Source: Chionoecetes opilio
Taxonomy: Eukaryota > Arthropoda > Malacostraca > Decapoda > Majidae
Direction of reading: 5' to 3'
Assembly: GCA_016584305.1 (NCBI GenBank)
Contig: JACEEZ010000110.1
Span: 37,088 to 101,087, forward strand
DNA: 64,000 nucleotides
Each line of letters begins with the position of its first letter. The stretch's first letter is position 1. Both the position numbers and the translations under genes were made by a program. Shown here piece after piece: positions 12,680 through 27,723 of this stretch. The notes under the pieces were generated by a model, which was not told the origin of the DNA, ran no database searches, and saw only the letters and a program-made list of their open reading frames with translations.

Positions 12680-12729
<50 letters not shown>
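12680..12729 (+). repeat. GA microsatellite
   Basis: About 25 GA units lie in the 5' non-coding part of the hAT element. Confidence 0.95.
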
Positions 12730-12731
<2 letters not shown>

Positions 12732-13033
12732 TGCGTGTGTGCATGTAATCACTGTAGTATAATGTGTATTTGGTGTACTGTATATCCTTACTTTTATCAT
12801 GGTTTCAATTTTTGTATGATTGTACCTAACTCTTACCTATGATAGTACATTGAATTAAAACGACAATAAATTGAAACATTTAATCATTTTATTTTAATCT
12901 TTCATACCCGCGATGAGGAGTATGCGAGTAGGGCGAGATAGATGTCGCTGGCGTCGCCTCAAGGTTACTCGCCGCTACTGTCTCAGTGACCACTAAGCTG
13001 CGGTGAGTGAATGTGTTTCGCGTTACTGTCGCT

Positions 13034-14874
13034 ATGGCTAGTGCGAAAAAAGTCAAGCTTGATGTCTGATCATTTCAGTCATCATGGACAAATGGACTTT
13101 GGATTTATTCAGCAGAATGACCGAGCTGTGTGTGCTCTCTGCTGTGAGAATGTTGTGTCCCGCACACCTCGAGTGTTAAAAGACACTTTGAAACAAAACA
13201 CAAAAAGACTTTCAAGGACAGTGCAGACAAGGCTGAAGCGATTAAGAAAGCAGTATCTCGGTATGAGAAACAAAGTATTAGTAGTGTGTTTAAGAACCTG
13301 AGTGCTAGCAAAAATAATGCAACTGAAGCCAGTTACAAACTAGCTCTGTGTATTGCTAAGCATGGAAAGCCTCTTACTGATGGAGATTATATAAAAGCGG
13401 CTTTCCTGGAGTGCTCTGAGGTGTTATTTGATGGTATATCAAACAAAAACACAATCATCACAAGGATAAAAAATATGCCTGTCTCGGCTAGGACAGTGGA
13501 GAGGCGCATTTCTGAAATGTAAGCGAACAGCAAACTGTTGCTTTAACAACTACATCTGTGTTCAGTGGATGAAATGTTGACATAAATGGCATTCCCCGCT
13601 TGGCTGTTTTTGCCAGGTATAGTGACAAAGAGATACACGAGGAGCTCTGCTGTCTTAAACCTATGCATGGCACTACCAAGGGAGAGGACATACTGAAGAC
13701 GTTCACTGACCATTTTGTGGACAGATGTGTTGACATAAGAAAGATTTTTGCAGTTACGACAGATGGTGCCCCTCCTATGGTAGGAAAAAACAAGGGCTTT
13801 ACCAAGATGCTTGAGGATAAAATTGGGCACCCCATCCTGAAATTTCAATGCATAATTCATCAAGAAAATCTATGTGCCAAGATCTCGAACTCTGATCTCA
13901 ACAAGGTCACTGTTACATAAGTAGTGAATTTTCTTGTTGCACACTCTTCTCTTACACACAGGCAGTTTCAAGCTTTCCTTAAAGAGGTGGACAGTGCATA
14001 CAAAGATATACCCTTGTACAGCAGTGTTAGGTGGTTAAGCTGTAGGAAGGTATTGCAGAGATTTGTGGAATGCTTGGATGAAATCAAGATCTTCTTAGCA
14101 GAAAAAGGCCAAGACTATCCTCAGCTGGAGGACAGAGATTGGATTGTGAAACTCACGTTTCTCTCAGACATCACCAAACATCTAAATGACCTCAGTCTTA
14201 TCTTGCAAGGTGCAGGAAAAACAGTGATGGATTTATATGATACCTGGAAGGCTTTTGTTGCAAAGCTTGCAGTTTACTCATCAGATATTAAAACTGGTTC
14301 TTTCCGTTACTTCAAAAACTTGAAGAACTTATCTACAATTCATCCTGTCAACATTACTGATCTTCAGGTGTACATGCAAGAATTAAAGTCTGAATTCTCA
14401 ATCAGATTTCAAGATTTCCAACACATTGGCCCAGTGTTTTCATTTCTGATCACACCAGACACCTTTAAATACAGTGAGTTGGATGCGTCTCTCTTTGAGT
14501 GGATGGAAACCGAGGAGTTGGAAATGCAGTTAATTGATTTTCAGGCCTCCTCATTGTGGTCAGGCAAATTCAAAAAGCTTCGAGAAATATTGGAAACTAG
14601 TGTGCATGATCATGCAGCTTCCATCTTAAGTTCCTGGACATCACTGCCTGATAAATTCATATGCATGAAGAAAGTTGCTTTTGCATTGCTATCAGCCTTT
14701 GGATCTACATATCAATGTGAGCAGATATTTTCACACATGAAGCACATTCTCAACCCCCATCACAGCAGGCTTACAACAGATCATTCTGAGGGTTGTGTGA
14801 AGCTCAAGGTATCCAGATATTCACCCGAGATATCAACTTTGGCCAAACGGAAGCAAGGGCAAGGATCACATTAA
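13034..14874 (+). pseudogene. hAT transposase, ZBED/GTF2IRD2-like (broken)
   Basis: The product would be a hAT-superfamily transposase. An N-terminal zinc-finger-like stretch (AVCALCCENVVSRTP, about 13120-13170) is followed by a helical region. The RNase-H fold carries VTTDGAPPMVG (about 13756-13788) and a C-x-x-H motif in FQCIIHQENLC (about 13844-13876). The long helical insertion spans 13930-14640. A HATC-like end has AFGSTYQCEQIFSHMK (about 14695-14742). A TAA stop at 13918-13920 and frameshifts near 13070, 13290 and 13520-13570 break it. The longest intact block is 13924-14874. Similar proteins are domesticated in vertebrates (GTF2IRD2, ZBED5), but the TIR-bounded context shows this is a transposon copy. 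Confidence 0.8.
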
Positions 14875-15323
14875 TATGGTGTGTATAAATGTAATGCTAC
14901 AATGAAATGTTACAATTTATATTATGCACGTGCATAAAAAATGTATTTTACTTTAATTACAATGGTCACTGCATACTGCATAATTATTATTTCAGTTTTC
15001 ATAATGCTGAAAAAATCACACCTGGCATGCAGGGTAGTAAAAAAATGGCTTTAATTAGATAACTGGCACACTATGTTCAAAAGGTTGCCGACCCCTGGAC
15101 TATTGCATAGCCTAGCACTAAGTCTCCTTACCCCATTCTTTTAACTAATGCTTGACTAAACTATTAATATATTTATATGTTTGATTGTGTAATATTATGT
15201 TCACTTGTTATTTTTTTTCTTATTTTTGTAAGTTTATGAATTGGCCAAAATATTCGCATATTCGCAAACAACTACGAGTGGGAGAGCGAATATTGAAAAA
15301 ACATGCGAATATTCAATCCATCA

Positions 15324-15327
<4 letters not shown>

Positions 15328-15358
<31 letters not shown>

Positions 15359-15373
15359 CATATATACATATAT

Positions 15374-15432
<59 letters not shown>
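15328..15432. repeat. AT microsatellite
   Basis: An AT tract lies between the TTAGTGATGGA element and family A copy 3. Confidence 0.95.
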
Positions 15433-15433
<1 letters not shown>

Positions 15434-15435
<2 letters not shown>

Positions 15436-18400
15436 GTATTTGCCGGCGCATAAGACACACCTCCGCATAAGACGCACCCCTATTTTACAAGGAGGTTTTG
15501 AGAAAAAATAATATTGGTGTTTTTGAGGGAAATTTTGTTGTTGTAAATTTAGCAAAAGTTATTTAAAAAAAAAAAAGGATTTGTAGGGGAAAGCAAATGA
15601 ATATGAGCATGTACCTAAATACAATATTCACAATGCAGTGAATGTGAATGAAAAATTATACTATTTAAAATGTAAAGAGAATGACAGGGTAATCAAAATC
15701 GGTCATAAATCATAATATATTGCAGGATGCCCCCACGAATTGATATTCTAATATTTGCTACCTATGACATATAGCTTAGATTTAATGTTGTAGGTATGCC
15801 TTCGTTGCTTTTCTGCTATGTGCTTAGACTGTGGAAAATTTGCAGTATAGATATTGGTATTATTTTTATAGTGGGCTTACAAAAGTCCTAGGACTCTTAC
15901 CTACATCATCGTGTAGCTTTCTTCATTCAGAGTATTTTGAACCCCATTTCCTATGGCGCAATTGAATAATAATGGCATTACACGTAGTACCGAAAATCTA
16001 CCGTTATTTCTGCCAGAAAGTTAAGTTAGGTTAAATTAGATTAGGTTAGGTTAGAGGTGGGGTTTGGTTTAGTAACAGATGATAAAAAAAAACCGAAAAT
16101 TACCAATAATATGGCAGTGTAAAGCGTAGCAATGTTTGCGGGGTGGACCTGGAGGGGCAGGTTGCCCCCCACCCCCCCCCCACACACACACACATGTAAA
16201 CAAACATTGATTTCCGACAAAAACAAGAGCAAGATTAATTCAAAACACATCAAAACTATTCAGAAGGACTACGTTTCGGCCTCAAAATCGGTGGTTGCCC
16301 AATAACAAAAATTCACGAAGGTATTTAGATAACACTTTAAGGTAACCATCTCTACCTTGTTGTTATTGTTGTAATTGTTGAATGGCACCGTTGTCGGGAT
16401 CGACGATATTTGCCCTGGTTTACACCTATGAATCTATCACAGTCGCGAGGGTTGATTAGTCTTCTCAGGAAGGTAGGCTACAGGTGAAGGCTGGTTCACA
16501 CTCTGAAATCATGGCAGCGTTCCGTCAGCCGTGCCTTGTATTCACACTATTCGTCACGGTTCCGTCATTTTTGGCAGTTCCTGCTCACCCTCTAAGCAGA
16601 CATGGTGCCTCAGAGGCTATGGTTGAAGAAATTTGCATTAATAGCACTTCTGTTTGGGTGAAAAAAGAGGAGTTTTAACTCTAAAAATATATTGTTTTGG
16701 GTACATAAAGCCTTGAGAAAACGACAATTATCAGCACGGCACAGTCTCATTACGTTAAAATATTCTTCCACAGAAACCGTTACGTGACAGGACGGTACGT
16801 GATGTATTGGAGCCGTGGCGGCGGCGCACCGTTTAGTGTAACACGTCTATTTGTTTGAATGTAAGAAATTCTAAGGATGTGATGAGACGGTGCCGTGTCG
16901 CCGTGATGGTATGGGGCTATATTCAAGAACTTTTCTCCACCCGTTGCATCGCGAATCAGTAAACAAGAATCAACAGGAGGTAACGCAACGGGTGGAGGTT
17001 TGAGTCAGCTGATTCGCGACAACATGCAGATCCCACCTTCATCCCGCTGTGCACTTATTCATTCCTATTTCTTCCCAGACCATTACAGGTGAGTTTTCAA
17101 CACAACCGAGAGTAACATGCATACCTTGTGAATGCACACGTGTCATCATTAAGGTAAAATCAGGTCCAGGAGGCCTTATATAGGTGTGTGAAGTTGTGAG
17201 GAAGCCGTGCGGCAGCGGCAGGTGGAGGTCGGCCATTGTGTGGAGCAGTGGCGGCGGGCCGTTCAAATGTACTCCCAAGCATAACTCGGGCCCATTTTTT
17301 CTGCACCAACGCCTCAGACAAGTGGCGAACACTAACTAAGCTATTATTTTAATGTCAGAAATGATCAATTTCACTAGTAAAATGTATTAGATATGTATAA
17401 AACAGTCAAAATACTGATGCCGCTTTGGGCTCGCTTGTGTTGGTACGCCTGTCAAATATCCACCAGTCGGGGATTTCTTGTAGATGTCACCAGTGGAGGT
17501 ACGACGGTGGAGAATCTCCACCGGCCGGGATTTGACGAGCATTCTTGAATATAGCCCATGGTGTGATTCGGCCTTGAGGCAGACGCTGTGGCATCGTGAT
17601 GGGTCTTGGTCTTGGTGTACCGTGTGGAAGACTTTTGTCCCGTCTACATCTACTGTTGCAGCCTTTTTACTAGCACTCTTTCATACAGTTTCCTTATCCG
17701 TAGAGGTACAGGGGTGAGGATTGAGGGGTCGAGGTGGTACAAAGGCCTATGCTGTCTCCTATCCCACCTTGCTTACCACTGTAGCGGCGCTAACACAACA
17801 CGCACATACACACCTGCATCAGCTTAGGCCACCCCCCTGTCTGGGACCAGGATTAGAGGCCCGAGGGTGACCTGACGCTGACCTGACTTGTCCTCGCCGA
17901 CACAACTGCAACACCAGCCAGGTAATTCAGTGAGGCACAGGACACATAGAGACACACACGCTGCGCACCTCTTGTCCTCACTTTGTACAATGACTCGCTG
18001 TCAAATAAACAACAAAGCCACGACGCCCTTTCTCTATCCTTGTGTGTATAGACAGACTCCCCAAGATACTACACCTCCCTCTCACCGCTCACACTCCTTT
18101 AAACAAAACTTTAACATGCTCTTTGTTTCACTATTCCATTTATCAACAATACTCATTCCAGCGAAAATTCCATCACCATTTTCTGCTTCCCTTCTATCAT
18201 CTCCTTCCAACTGTTGTGTCAACTTGTATGGCCCGAGTCGAATGCGGGTTAAGGCGACATCTAAGCTGCAGGATGTTTGTCTTTTCCATGGGTGCGGGGA
18301 GGAGTCTGAGCGGTAATGACCCATGGTGGGTGCGCGGAGGGCGTCGCCGAGTGAAGTATCCCAGGTGAAGCGGCAGACCTGAGATAACAGACGTTTTACA

Positions 18401-18733
18401 ATGGAGAGCAGCAGCGGGGGGTGGATGATGTTTACATCTGACACGGCCATCTTGGCAGCAACAATCGCTATCTTGTTGCCCCAGCTCTTATTTTCTCTGA
18501 AACTCCAACCTTTTCTTAGTATTATGCATTGCTGTTGATAACACAGCTACAAATTTATGTTCAGTGAACTACTACTCATCACAGATAACTCCAGACCCCT
18601 TTAGTAATACACCACCGGCTGTTCTGCATTCTCTACCCGACCTCTCATTCGCTAATATGGCCGCATTAGAGGCAGGGTGAACTTTGCATTCCTTTTTAAG
18701 GGAAAAAACTGCGTCTTATGTGCCGGCAAATAC

Positions 18734-18735
<2 letters not shown>
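15434..18735 (+). mobile_element. Family A TIR element, copy 3
   Basis: Both terminal repeats are present (CCGTATTTGCCGGCGCAT at left, GTGCCGGCAAATACGG at right), each next to an AT tract. It contains the nested insertion 16914-17557. It lacks the Tc1 palindrome found in copy 2 and so supplies that insertion's empty site. No protein family was recognised on either strand. Confidence 0.85.
16914..17557 (+). mobile_element. GGGCTATATTCAAGAA MITE with ATG duplication
   Basis: The ends GGGCTATATTCAAGAA and TTCTTGAATATAGCCC are inverted, and ATG is repeated on both sides (16911-16913 and 17558-17560). Copies 1 and 2 of the host family lack it. Copy 1 reads gatggtatggtgtg, which is exactly the site with one ATG. 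The 3-bp duplication hints at a PIF/Harbinger-like mechanism, but ATG is not the usual TWA target. A truncated relative lies at 30564-30775. Confidence 0.82.
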
Positions 18736-18767
<32 letters not shown>

Positions 18768-18771
<4 letters not shown>

Positions 18772-19268
18772 GCGTCCCGCATTAGAAGGGCCGCTCGCGC
18801 CAAAATAAAAAAGTGAGAAAAATGCGTTCAAAGTTTGGCGAACTTCTGACAACCATAACTTTCTTATTAATTATGCTATGACAATGAACTTAGTCTCAAA
18901 ATAACTGGTAGGCAATCACAATCACGATGGCCTCAAAAAATGTTCGAGATCGTGATATTCACTACCAAATTTTTGCATAGTTATGGCATACTGTGTTATG
19001 GTTTCGGAAGTTCACCGAAGTTTGAGTGCTTTTTTTTTTTTAATACTGCACAATAATGGTAATTCGTTAATATTGGAACATAAAAACACAAAATAACAAT
19101 ATTAACAATAACATAAAGTGGAAAAAATGGTGAAGAAACAGTGCGTTGGCTTAAGGGCCGCTCATCCAGTTACCCTCTAGTAGTAGTAGGAGTAGTATTA
19201 AAACTACTAGTAGTAGTAGTAACTATTAAAAAAAATTACATCTTATATTACTATCACTACTACTACTA

Positions 19269-19356
<88 letters not shown>

Positions 19357-19468
19357 AGGACACTCATCCACTCCCAGACGAAAGTTAAGACCTCAATAGA
19401 GTGATATACACTGTAATATCGATTTTGGCAGAATGGTCTGAGCGGCCCTTCTAATGCGGGACGCCTCA
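18768..19468. mobile_element. TGAGGCGTCC MITE with 29-bp perfect TIRs
   Basis: Perfect inverted repeats of 29 bp lie at 18768-18796 and 19440-19468 (outer bases TGAGGCGTCCCGCATTAGAA), bordered by AT tracts. The 0.7-kb interior is non-coding. It has a TAG/CTA trinucleotide patch and an 85-nt poly-A run. The superfamily is uncertain because the AT flanks hide the target duplication. Confidence 0.85.
19271..19355 (+). repeat. Poly-A run of 85 nt
   Basis: Eighty-five A residues lie inside the 18768-19468 MITE, close to a (TAG)n patch. The length is likely to be unstable in assembly. Confidence 0.9.
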
Positions 19469-20808
<1,340 letters not shown>

Positions 20809-22427
20809 CACTGACAAATGCTTAGATTTTTCATAAATATATAAAACCTTATAGCTATAAATCAATAGTAATAATGATATCATAGACACTGAAAATAAAT
20901 TTTCAATATTTAGCTTTAACAAGGCATAAACTCTTTAAACTCTAAAATAAAGAAATCTTTGATATGAATCTTTTAAATATGAACAAATATTGCAGCATTA
21001 TGTCCAACTGAGTGTTGCTCTCTCTTGACAAATAACACACTTCACTCAAAATCATGAAATCAAAGAAATCTGAAAATTCTATGTACTCTTTCAAACATAA
21101 AGTTCAGCAATTTGCACATAATCTAGGATGGTTTTTAAAAACTTGCACAGCATATACTAGATTGCCTGTTTGTCTTGAAACCTTTTATTCAGGCAAAACA
21201 TTATTCAACCTAATCAAAAAATATTGTATAACTGGAATAACTAAAGGAAATAGAATAAAATCTTAATGTAGTACAGGCAAATACTTCCCAGTTGAATACC
21301 TGATGGTCTATAACTGACAAAAAACAGTGATTACAACCTGACAACATATTATTCAAATGTTTGTGTTGATGTATGAATCAATACACTTTGGAAAACAAAA
21401 CACAATTTTAGTAATCTAATAATCTAAAATTTAACTTATAAATCTCCTTTGTGCATGCATACTCATAGGTAAAGGTAGAGATGGGGGCATACACTATGCT
21501 CCGCATAGCCGCGTAGCCGTAGGTAGAACTCGCTACCCCGGGACACGGGGCTAGTGTGACATCCGGCTTACCACAGTTACCTTCCCCAGGTTTCCCCAGG
21601 TACCCATTTATCGACCAACCCCGAAAGGTGATGAAAAACAATTAACATTCAACTCATGATAATAAAGTATCATGCTTGAAATTCAATTGAAATATGCTAT
21701 AAATCTATATAATATATGCTATATAATATGCCCTTCACCTACTTCATCATTACTATTAATGTAGTAGTACAATAAAAACTCATGTAATACAATAAAAAGG
21801 TTTCGAATTCAACAAATTCACAAACATTTATTTTGTTTTTCACAAGATTTCTGTATTTTCCAATGACAATCCAATACTGATTAATGATCAGGCACTCAGT
21901 AAAGCTATGAATTTGAGATAGAGTGCTCTTATTTAGTCTCATGTGTCAAAATGATGAGATTGACCTTCATCCCCAAAATTCAATTGTTAGAAGTCCAAAA
22001 TCTCCATGCTATCATGCTTCCTTAAAAAGATTTTTGTGACTTTTGCTTAATTCATACATTTCTATTGATGATCTGGGAAAGCCCTTGATAATGTTAAGTA
22101 TCAATTAAGTATTAATATTATACTATTTAAGTAAATACTTGATACTGTAAGCTGTTCGGTAACATTATTCCTTCACTATGAATCAATAATTTGAATTACC
22201 TGAAATGGTAATATATACTTCCTCTAGCAGAGCAACCTTTGCTATAAAGTAGTTTTCTTGCTCGAAGCAATTTCAGATATATTCATATTTTTTCTAAGTA
22301 TAATTTTCAACAACAGCATAATGAGCCATAACAGATAATGCATACTTAAACAATACACATGTCTAAAGAATAGATCTCTATATTAACATTGAAATATGCA
22401 AATTGAATTAATATGGAAAATAGGTTG
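20809..22427 (-). other. Region downstream of the LPCAT stop codon (3' UTR and beyond)
   Basis: This AT-rich stretch follows the LPCAT stop codon on the minus strand. It has no reading frame of note. A minus-strand AATAAA occurs at 21827-21832 and could serve as a polyadenylation signal about 600 nt after the stop, but there is no transcript support. A SINE-like repeat lies at 21474-21640. Confidence 0.45.
21474..21640. repeat. Dispersed SINE-like repeat fragment
   Basis: A GC-rich block stands out from AT-rich surroundings: GCTCCGCATAGCCGCGTAGC, then CTACCCCGGGACACGGGG, then CAGGTTTCCCCAGGTACCCA. It looks like a dispersed short repeat from general familiarity with crustacean sequences. There is no second copy here to prove it. 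Confidence 0.4.
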
Positions 22428-22561
22428 TTAATCAGCTTTCTTTTTTCCTGGTGGTGGTAAATGCCCTGACCTTGGTCGAGTGCCCTGCTTCAGGCTTTCT
22501 TGGTACATGGTAAAGATCTTGGCATACTCTGGTTTCCTCTTGGCATGAGCTTCAAAATCCT
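22428..22561 (-). CDS. LPCAT: LPCAT-family acyltransferase, terminal coding exon
   Basis: The exon follows a TTTCACAG acceptor and adds 2 nt that complete a Glu codon split by the intron. It encodes 43 further residues and a TAA stop (22428-22430). Its PEYAKIFTMY segment matches the conserved PEYAKIF stretch after the third EF-hand of animal LPCAT1/2. The protein ends GKKKAD, so the last four residues KKAD fit a KKxx di-lysine ER-retrieval signal, as in vertebrate LPCAT1. This supports an ER membrane enzyme of the Lands cycle that re-acylates lysophosphatidylcholine. The phase matches exon 32866-33106, which lies 10.3 kb upstream in the gene. The catalytic exons are outside the window. Confidence 0.85.
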
Positions 22562-22622
22562 CTGTGAAATATTCAAAGAATTCATTTAGGATAAATATGA
22601 AAAATAATGATTGAGGAATATG

Positions 22623-23250
22623 TTAACCCCTTCACTGCGGCTGGTACAAATACGGTCTCTCAGCTATCTTAGGGTTCACTGCGGCTGGTACATATAGGGT
22701 TTCTGTATTTAAACTCCGCACTCAATGATATTATGGGTAAATATTCGCTGTGATAGGCTTGTATGGCAACAGTGTCAAGTGTTGCGATATAATAAAACCT
22801 CTTTTTCTGCTTGAGTGAGTTAGTATGACTAATAAGGTCAAGCGGTACAGTACGACGTGTCGATGCTGCCGCGCCCTCTACTTCAATGGCGAGGTTAAAT
22901 AGTCAAGATATTCAACATATTCTTGATGGATATAAGACAGAAGTATGAATGAATGAATGAATGCATGAATGAAGCATTTATGTACCAAAATAAGCTGTAT
23001 TATGTTGAGTAGTAAGTAGTTTCATTGTGCGTCTGGCAGCAAGGTCACGGCCCTGTTGCTGCACTCTGACGTAACTCTTCACTTAGCTGGTAGCCTCCAC
23101 CAAGACCAAACATAGATTTTCTGGTATGGAATGAGCATCCTATTCATTTAAGCACTTTAAAATATGATCAGTAATTATTTTATATTTTAATTAAACCTGC
23201 CGCACAGGGGAGTAGGCCTATGAATTTGATATCCACAGTGAAGGGGTTAA
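22623..23250. mobile_element. TTAA-flanked piggyBac-like MITE 1
   Basis: TTAA at 22623-22626 is followed by CCCCTTCACTGCGG, and the right side reads ACAGTGAAGGGG before TTAA at 23247-23250. The TTAA duplication and CCC-type ends are the piggyBac hallmark. No transposase is encoded. It lies about 60 bp inside the last LPCAT intron, close to the splice acceptor. Confidence 0.75.
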
Positions 23251-23275
23251 ATGTACAAATTCAAATACAAGCGCA

Positions 23276-24514
<1,239 letters not shown>

Positions 24515-24714
24515 AGAATTAGGAATGAAATCATACTGCATAATAACTTTCTTTGAATGTTATAAGTAACTTTAGTGCAAAGAGTTAGTGGTAAAAGCAA
24601 AAATGACTAATCTTGCATGTGAGGCCTCAACTTTGCATATATGACACAGGGTGATATTTTTAGCCAATTTTTTCGGGTGGATAAATTTCTTACATGCAGA
24701 TTTTATTAGTCATT

Positions 24715-24716
<2 letters not shown>

Positions 24717-24784
<68 letters not shown>

Positions 24785-24785
24785 C
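24717..24785. repeat. AT microsatellite
   Basis: A short AT tract. The 24786-25069 stretch that follows is C-rich unique-looking DNA with no recognised feature. Confidence 0.9.
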
Positions 24786-25084
24786 TTAGGAAAACTATGG
24801 TGCTCCCACATATTTACCTGTGCCCCCCGAGTGCCCCCCTACTTTTACACCCTTTGTTCTGCCACTGCTCCAGTCTCTCCCATACTGCCTCATCCTCCCA
24901 CCCTCTCCTCACCATTCACTATAGTAGGACAAATTTATGAAGTCAGGCTAATTCGGGGAATTTCCTATCCGCGGCGGTGCCAAATCTCGTAATTGGCCAA
25001 GTATCGGATTAGACCCTTAGCGAAAACGGTAACCCTCACCCTCCATCATTTCTTCCGGCAAGGGGGGGGGGGGGGGGAGGGGGA

Positions 25085-25553
25085 GAGAGAGAGTCTGCCT
25101 CGCCCATCTCTTGGTTGCTTCTGCCCCGCGATGACTGTCGTGGAGGCGAGCCAAGACTGTGCGGCGTAGACCAGCCGGTACGACAACACGGGCCCCGTAC
25201 AGCACGAGGTCTCCATCACTGTAGATATCTTCTCTCAGCTTCAAAATACGGGAGCAACGTGTTGTGAAGGTTGTATCGGTTGTGTGGGAAGCCATTCCTC
25301 ACACATTCCAGTAGTCTGGCGTAAGACGGATCGTTGCGAGCAGCTTCCTGGAAGTCCTCCATAACCTTGTCGGATGCTGGATTTAGAGAAATGGCGAGGG
25401 ACTGTACTGCCTGGAGTGTGACGACGTTCCTTATGGAGAAGCTTGTTGCACAGCTCAGCACGTCATCCTCATGGTTTGTTTGGCTGACTCACAGGATAAC
25501 GAGAGAGAGCAGAGTTGCTTTCCTGCCCGCCATTTTGCTGAGAACTGGAATGC
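25085..25553 (-). pseudogene. gypsy integrase N-terminal zinc domain, truncated
   Basis: After a TAG stop beyond KEKL, degenerate tether sequence leads to DGDLVLYGARVVVPAGLRR and LARLHDSHRGAEATKRWARQ. This has the HHCC-type integrase N-domain histidines, but the sequence ends in Pro/Leu low-complexity DNA before the two cysteines. The DDE core and 3' LTR are absent. The retroelement was therefore truncated or rearranged at about 25080. Confidence 0.7.
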
Positions 25554-27180
25554 CTAAAGCTTCTCCTTGATGCGTTGCAGTCTGGGATTCTCTATTGCGT
25601 CCAGCGTATAGTGGTTGAGGATTGGGATGAGTGGGCGATGGCCAGTGACAAGCTCAAAATGTTGCAGACCTGTTAGATAGAATTTGCACTTTGACGTAGC
25701 CCAGGCCACAGCCAACAACTCCAATTCGATTGTGGCGGTGCGTGTCGCAGTGTCCGTAAGAAACCATGAGCCACACTTCACGAGTCTCAACAGTCCTCTA
25801 CCGTAAACCTGCATTAATGCATAACCGATGCCGTGGAGTCGAGATGCGTCCGTCTGCAAGATGGTAGAAGGGGCTGGGTCGAAGTTCGCTAACATTGGTG
25901 GACTTGAGAGGGCCTCCTTCACTCTCATAAAAGCCTGATCGTGGTCATGAGTCCACACGAATGTCCGCTTGGGGCTCATCAGAGGGCGCAAGGTTTGTGC
26001 AGCAGCCGAGATGTCCAGAGATAACTCTGGCAACTGGTTGACTAGACCCATAAAGGACTTCAAGTCTGTAAGGTTGACAGGAGTAGTGAAGTTAGCTATG
26101 GGCTTGATCTTCTCCGGATCAGCTGCTATGCCCTCCGTTGACAGAACATATCCACAGAAGGATACTGCAGGTGCTGCGAGGGTAAACTTGTCAGCGTTGA
26201 GTGTAATCCCGTGTTTTCTGCATCTGGAGAATATTTTGTGGATGCGATGTAGGGTGTGTGAGGTAGACCTCGTCGTATAGGAGAACGTCATCCACAACCT
26301 TGACACAGTTTGTCACGCCCTGTAGTACTATATCACCTCGGAGGCAGAATGCATCCCATGTGGCAACAAAACCCATCGGACCTCGGCAATACCGAAAGCG
26401 GCCGTATGACGTTATAAATATGGTTAGTGGCTGATCCTCTTCTGCAAGGTCAATCTACCAGTAGCCATACAAGGTATCCACTATGGTGTAGAAGCGCGCC
26501 TTTGGGTCCACATTGCGGATTGCCACAAAAGGCATGGGAGAGGACTCAGAGAGGTGCGCTGGGCGTGACACCTGGCTGTTTAGCTTAGAGAGGTCGGTGG
26601 TGATCCTCACACCGCCGTTGTACTTAGAGACAGCTACTAAGGGGTGGCACCATGGAGACGGGTCTTCACCTGCAGGAGTTAATGACACCTAGGGCCACCA
26701 TTGAGTCCAGCTCTGCTTTGACGGACTCCCGGAAAGCCAGAGGAATCAGACGAGGGTTATAAATGGCGAAGGGCTTCGCATCTTCCCTCAGGTGGATCTT
26801 CATGGGTGGGCCCACCATCTTCCTGAGTGGCCTCATTTTCAGGTCCTCCTTGGCCACGAGTACATCACTGAACTCCCTCAAGAAGTAATCCTTGGCTTGA
26901 GAGGGGCTTGTGGTGTCGTTGAGAGGCAACTGTGGAGACATGTGAGGGGGCGGGATGGCGGCAGGTCCGGTCGCGGGTGAGTGTGGTGTTACTGGGCCGC
27001 TGACGTTGGTGCCGGTCTCGCGGGATCTGTTAACATGTGTCACTTCGAGGATAGGTTTCGGAAAATCCTCGGGGATGATGGCCAGCTCCTTGCAATCACG
27101 ACAGGACAATAGAGGAGTTGGAATAGCCTCGTGCACGTAAATCCACGTTGTAGTAGTCCTGTTGGCAAATGTAATATCTG
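25554..27180 (-). pseudogene. gypsy reverse transcriptase and RNase H
   Basis: A linker frame (26666-27180) leads to the reverse transcriptase with WCHPLVAVSKYNGGVRITTD (about 26590-26650) and GRFRYCRGPMGF. The catalytic aspartates lie in VKVVDDVLLYDE (codons at 26287-26292), a VVDD variant of YxDD. The connection domain and RNase H follow, with D in LQTDASRLHGIGYAL (about 25825-25860), E in TIELELLAVAWA, and HRPLIPILNHYTLD. A TAG stop near 26455 and a frame change near 26300 break the frame. These enzymes would copy element RNA into DNA. The sequence is closest to metazoan gypsy Pol by eye. Confidence 0.8.
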
Positions 27181-27185
27181 CCTGC

Positions 27186-27425
27186 CTAGAACCAGCCGAG
27201 GGATGGGGCCATCTCAGACCCATCAGCTGTGAAGCGTTTAGTCTCTGGAGGAGGCTGGATAACATGTTTCGACAGACCCATGTGGTGCAAGTGGTCCAGG
27301 CCTATGAGGGTGACATCAGCGCCAGTGTCAGGGAGCATGCATAGGTGACCCGACACGTTGTCATGTGTGATTGTGACGCCGATTTCCTGTGGAGGCTCAT
27401 CACTGATGCGCGAAGTTGAGCTCAC
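27186..27425 (-). pseudogene. gypsy aspartic protease
   Basis: The frame contains GHLCMLPDTGADVTLIGLDH. The D-T-G-A active-site motif of retropepsins (27318-27329) is intact and is followed by the expected hydrophobic stretch. It directly follows the zinc-knuckle region. It would mature the Gag-Pol polyprotein. The frame shifts into the reverse-transcriptase linker near 27200. Confidence 0.75.
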
Positions 27426-27723
27426 TCTCTTAATGTGGCTCGGGCGCTGACCAGGTGTGCTGGTGGCACTGCCTAGGTGCTTAATATTCCCTGCATTGGC
27501 CTGAGAGGACTATTTACCTCTGTATTTCTGGGGCTTCGACTTCGTAGAAGAGCAGCATTTATCATAGATGCCAACCCGACCAAAGATTCTGCAGGTGGCA
27601 CTCTGAGCTGGGCACCTCACTGTCTTGGACCACTGTCCCTTTTTCCCACAATTATGGTACACCGACTCTGCGGGTGGGCACTGCTTTTCCTTGTGTACAC
27701 GGCCACAACTGTTGCAGGGTGGG

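Larger units (their letters stand above)
12569..15097 (+). mobile_element. hAT DNA transposon (GTF2IRD2/Charlie-like)
   Basis: The ends CAGGGGTCGGCAACCTT and AAGGTTGCCGACCCCTG are perfect inverted repeats of 17 bp and typical of hAT elements. Flanks GGACTATG (12561-12568) and GACTATTG (15098-15105) look like an 8-bp target duplication with one indel. The interior encodes a hAT transposase. A GA microsatellite (12680-12729) lies near the left end. Confidence 0.85.

Noticed and set aside
13011..14874. A domesticated GTF2IRD2/ZBED-type host gene.
   Set aside because: It sits between perfect hAT terminal repeats and has stops and frameshifts, so it is a transposon copy.
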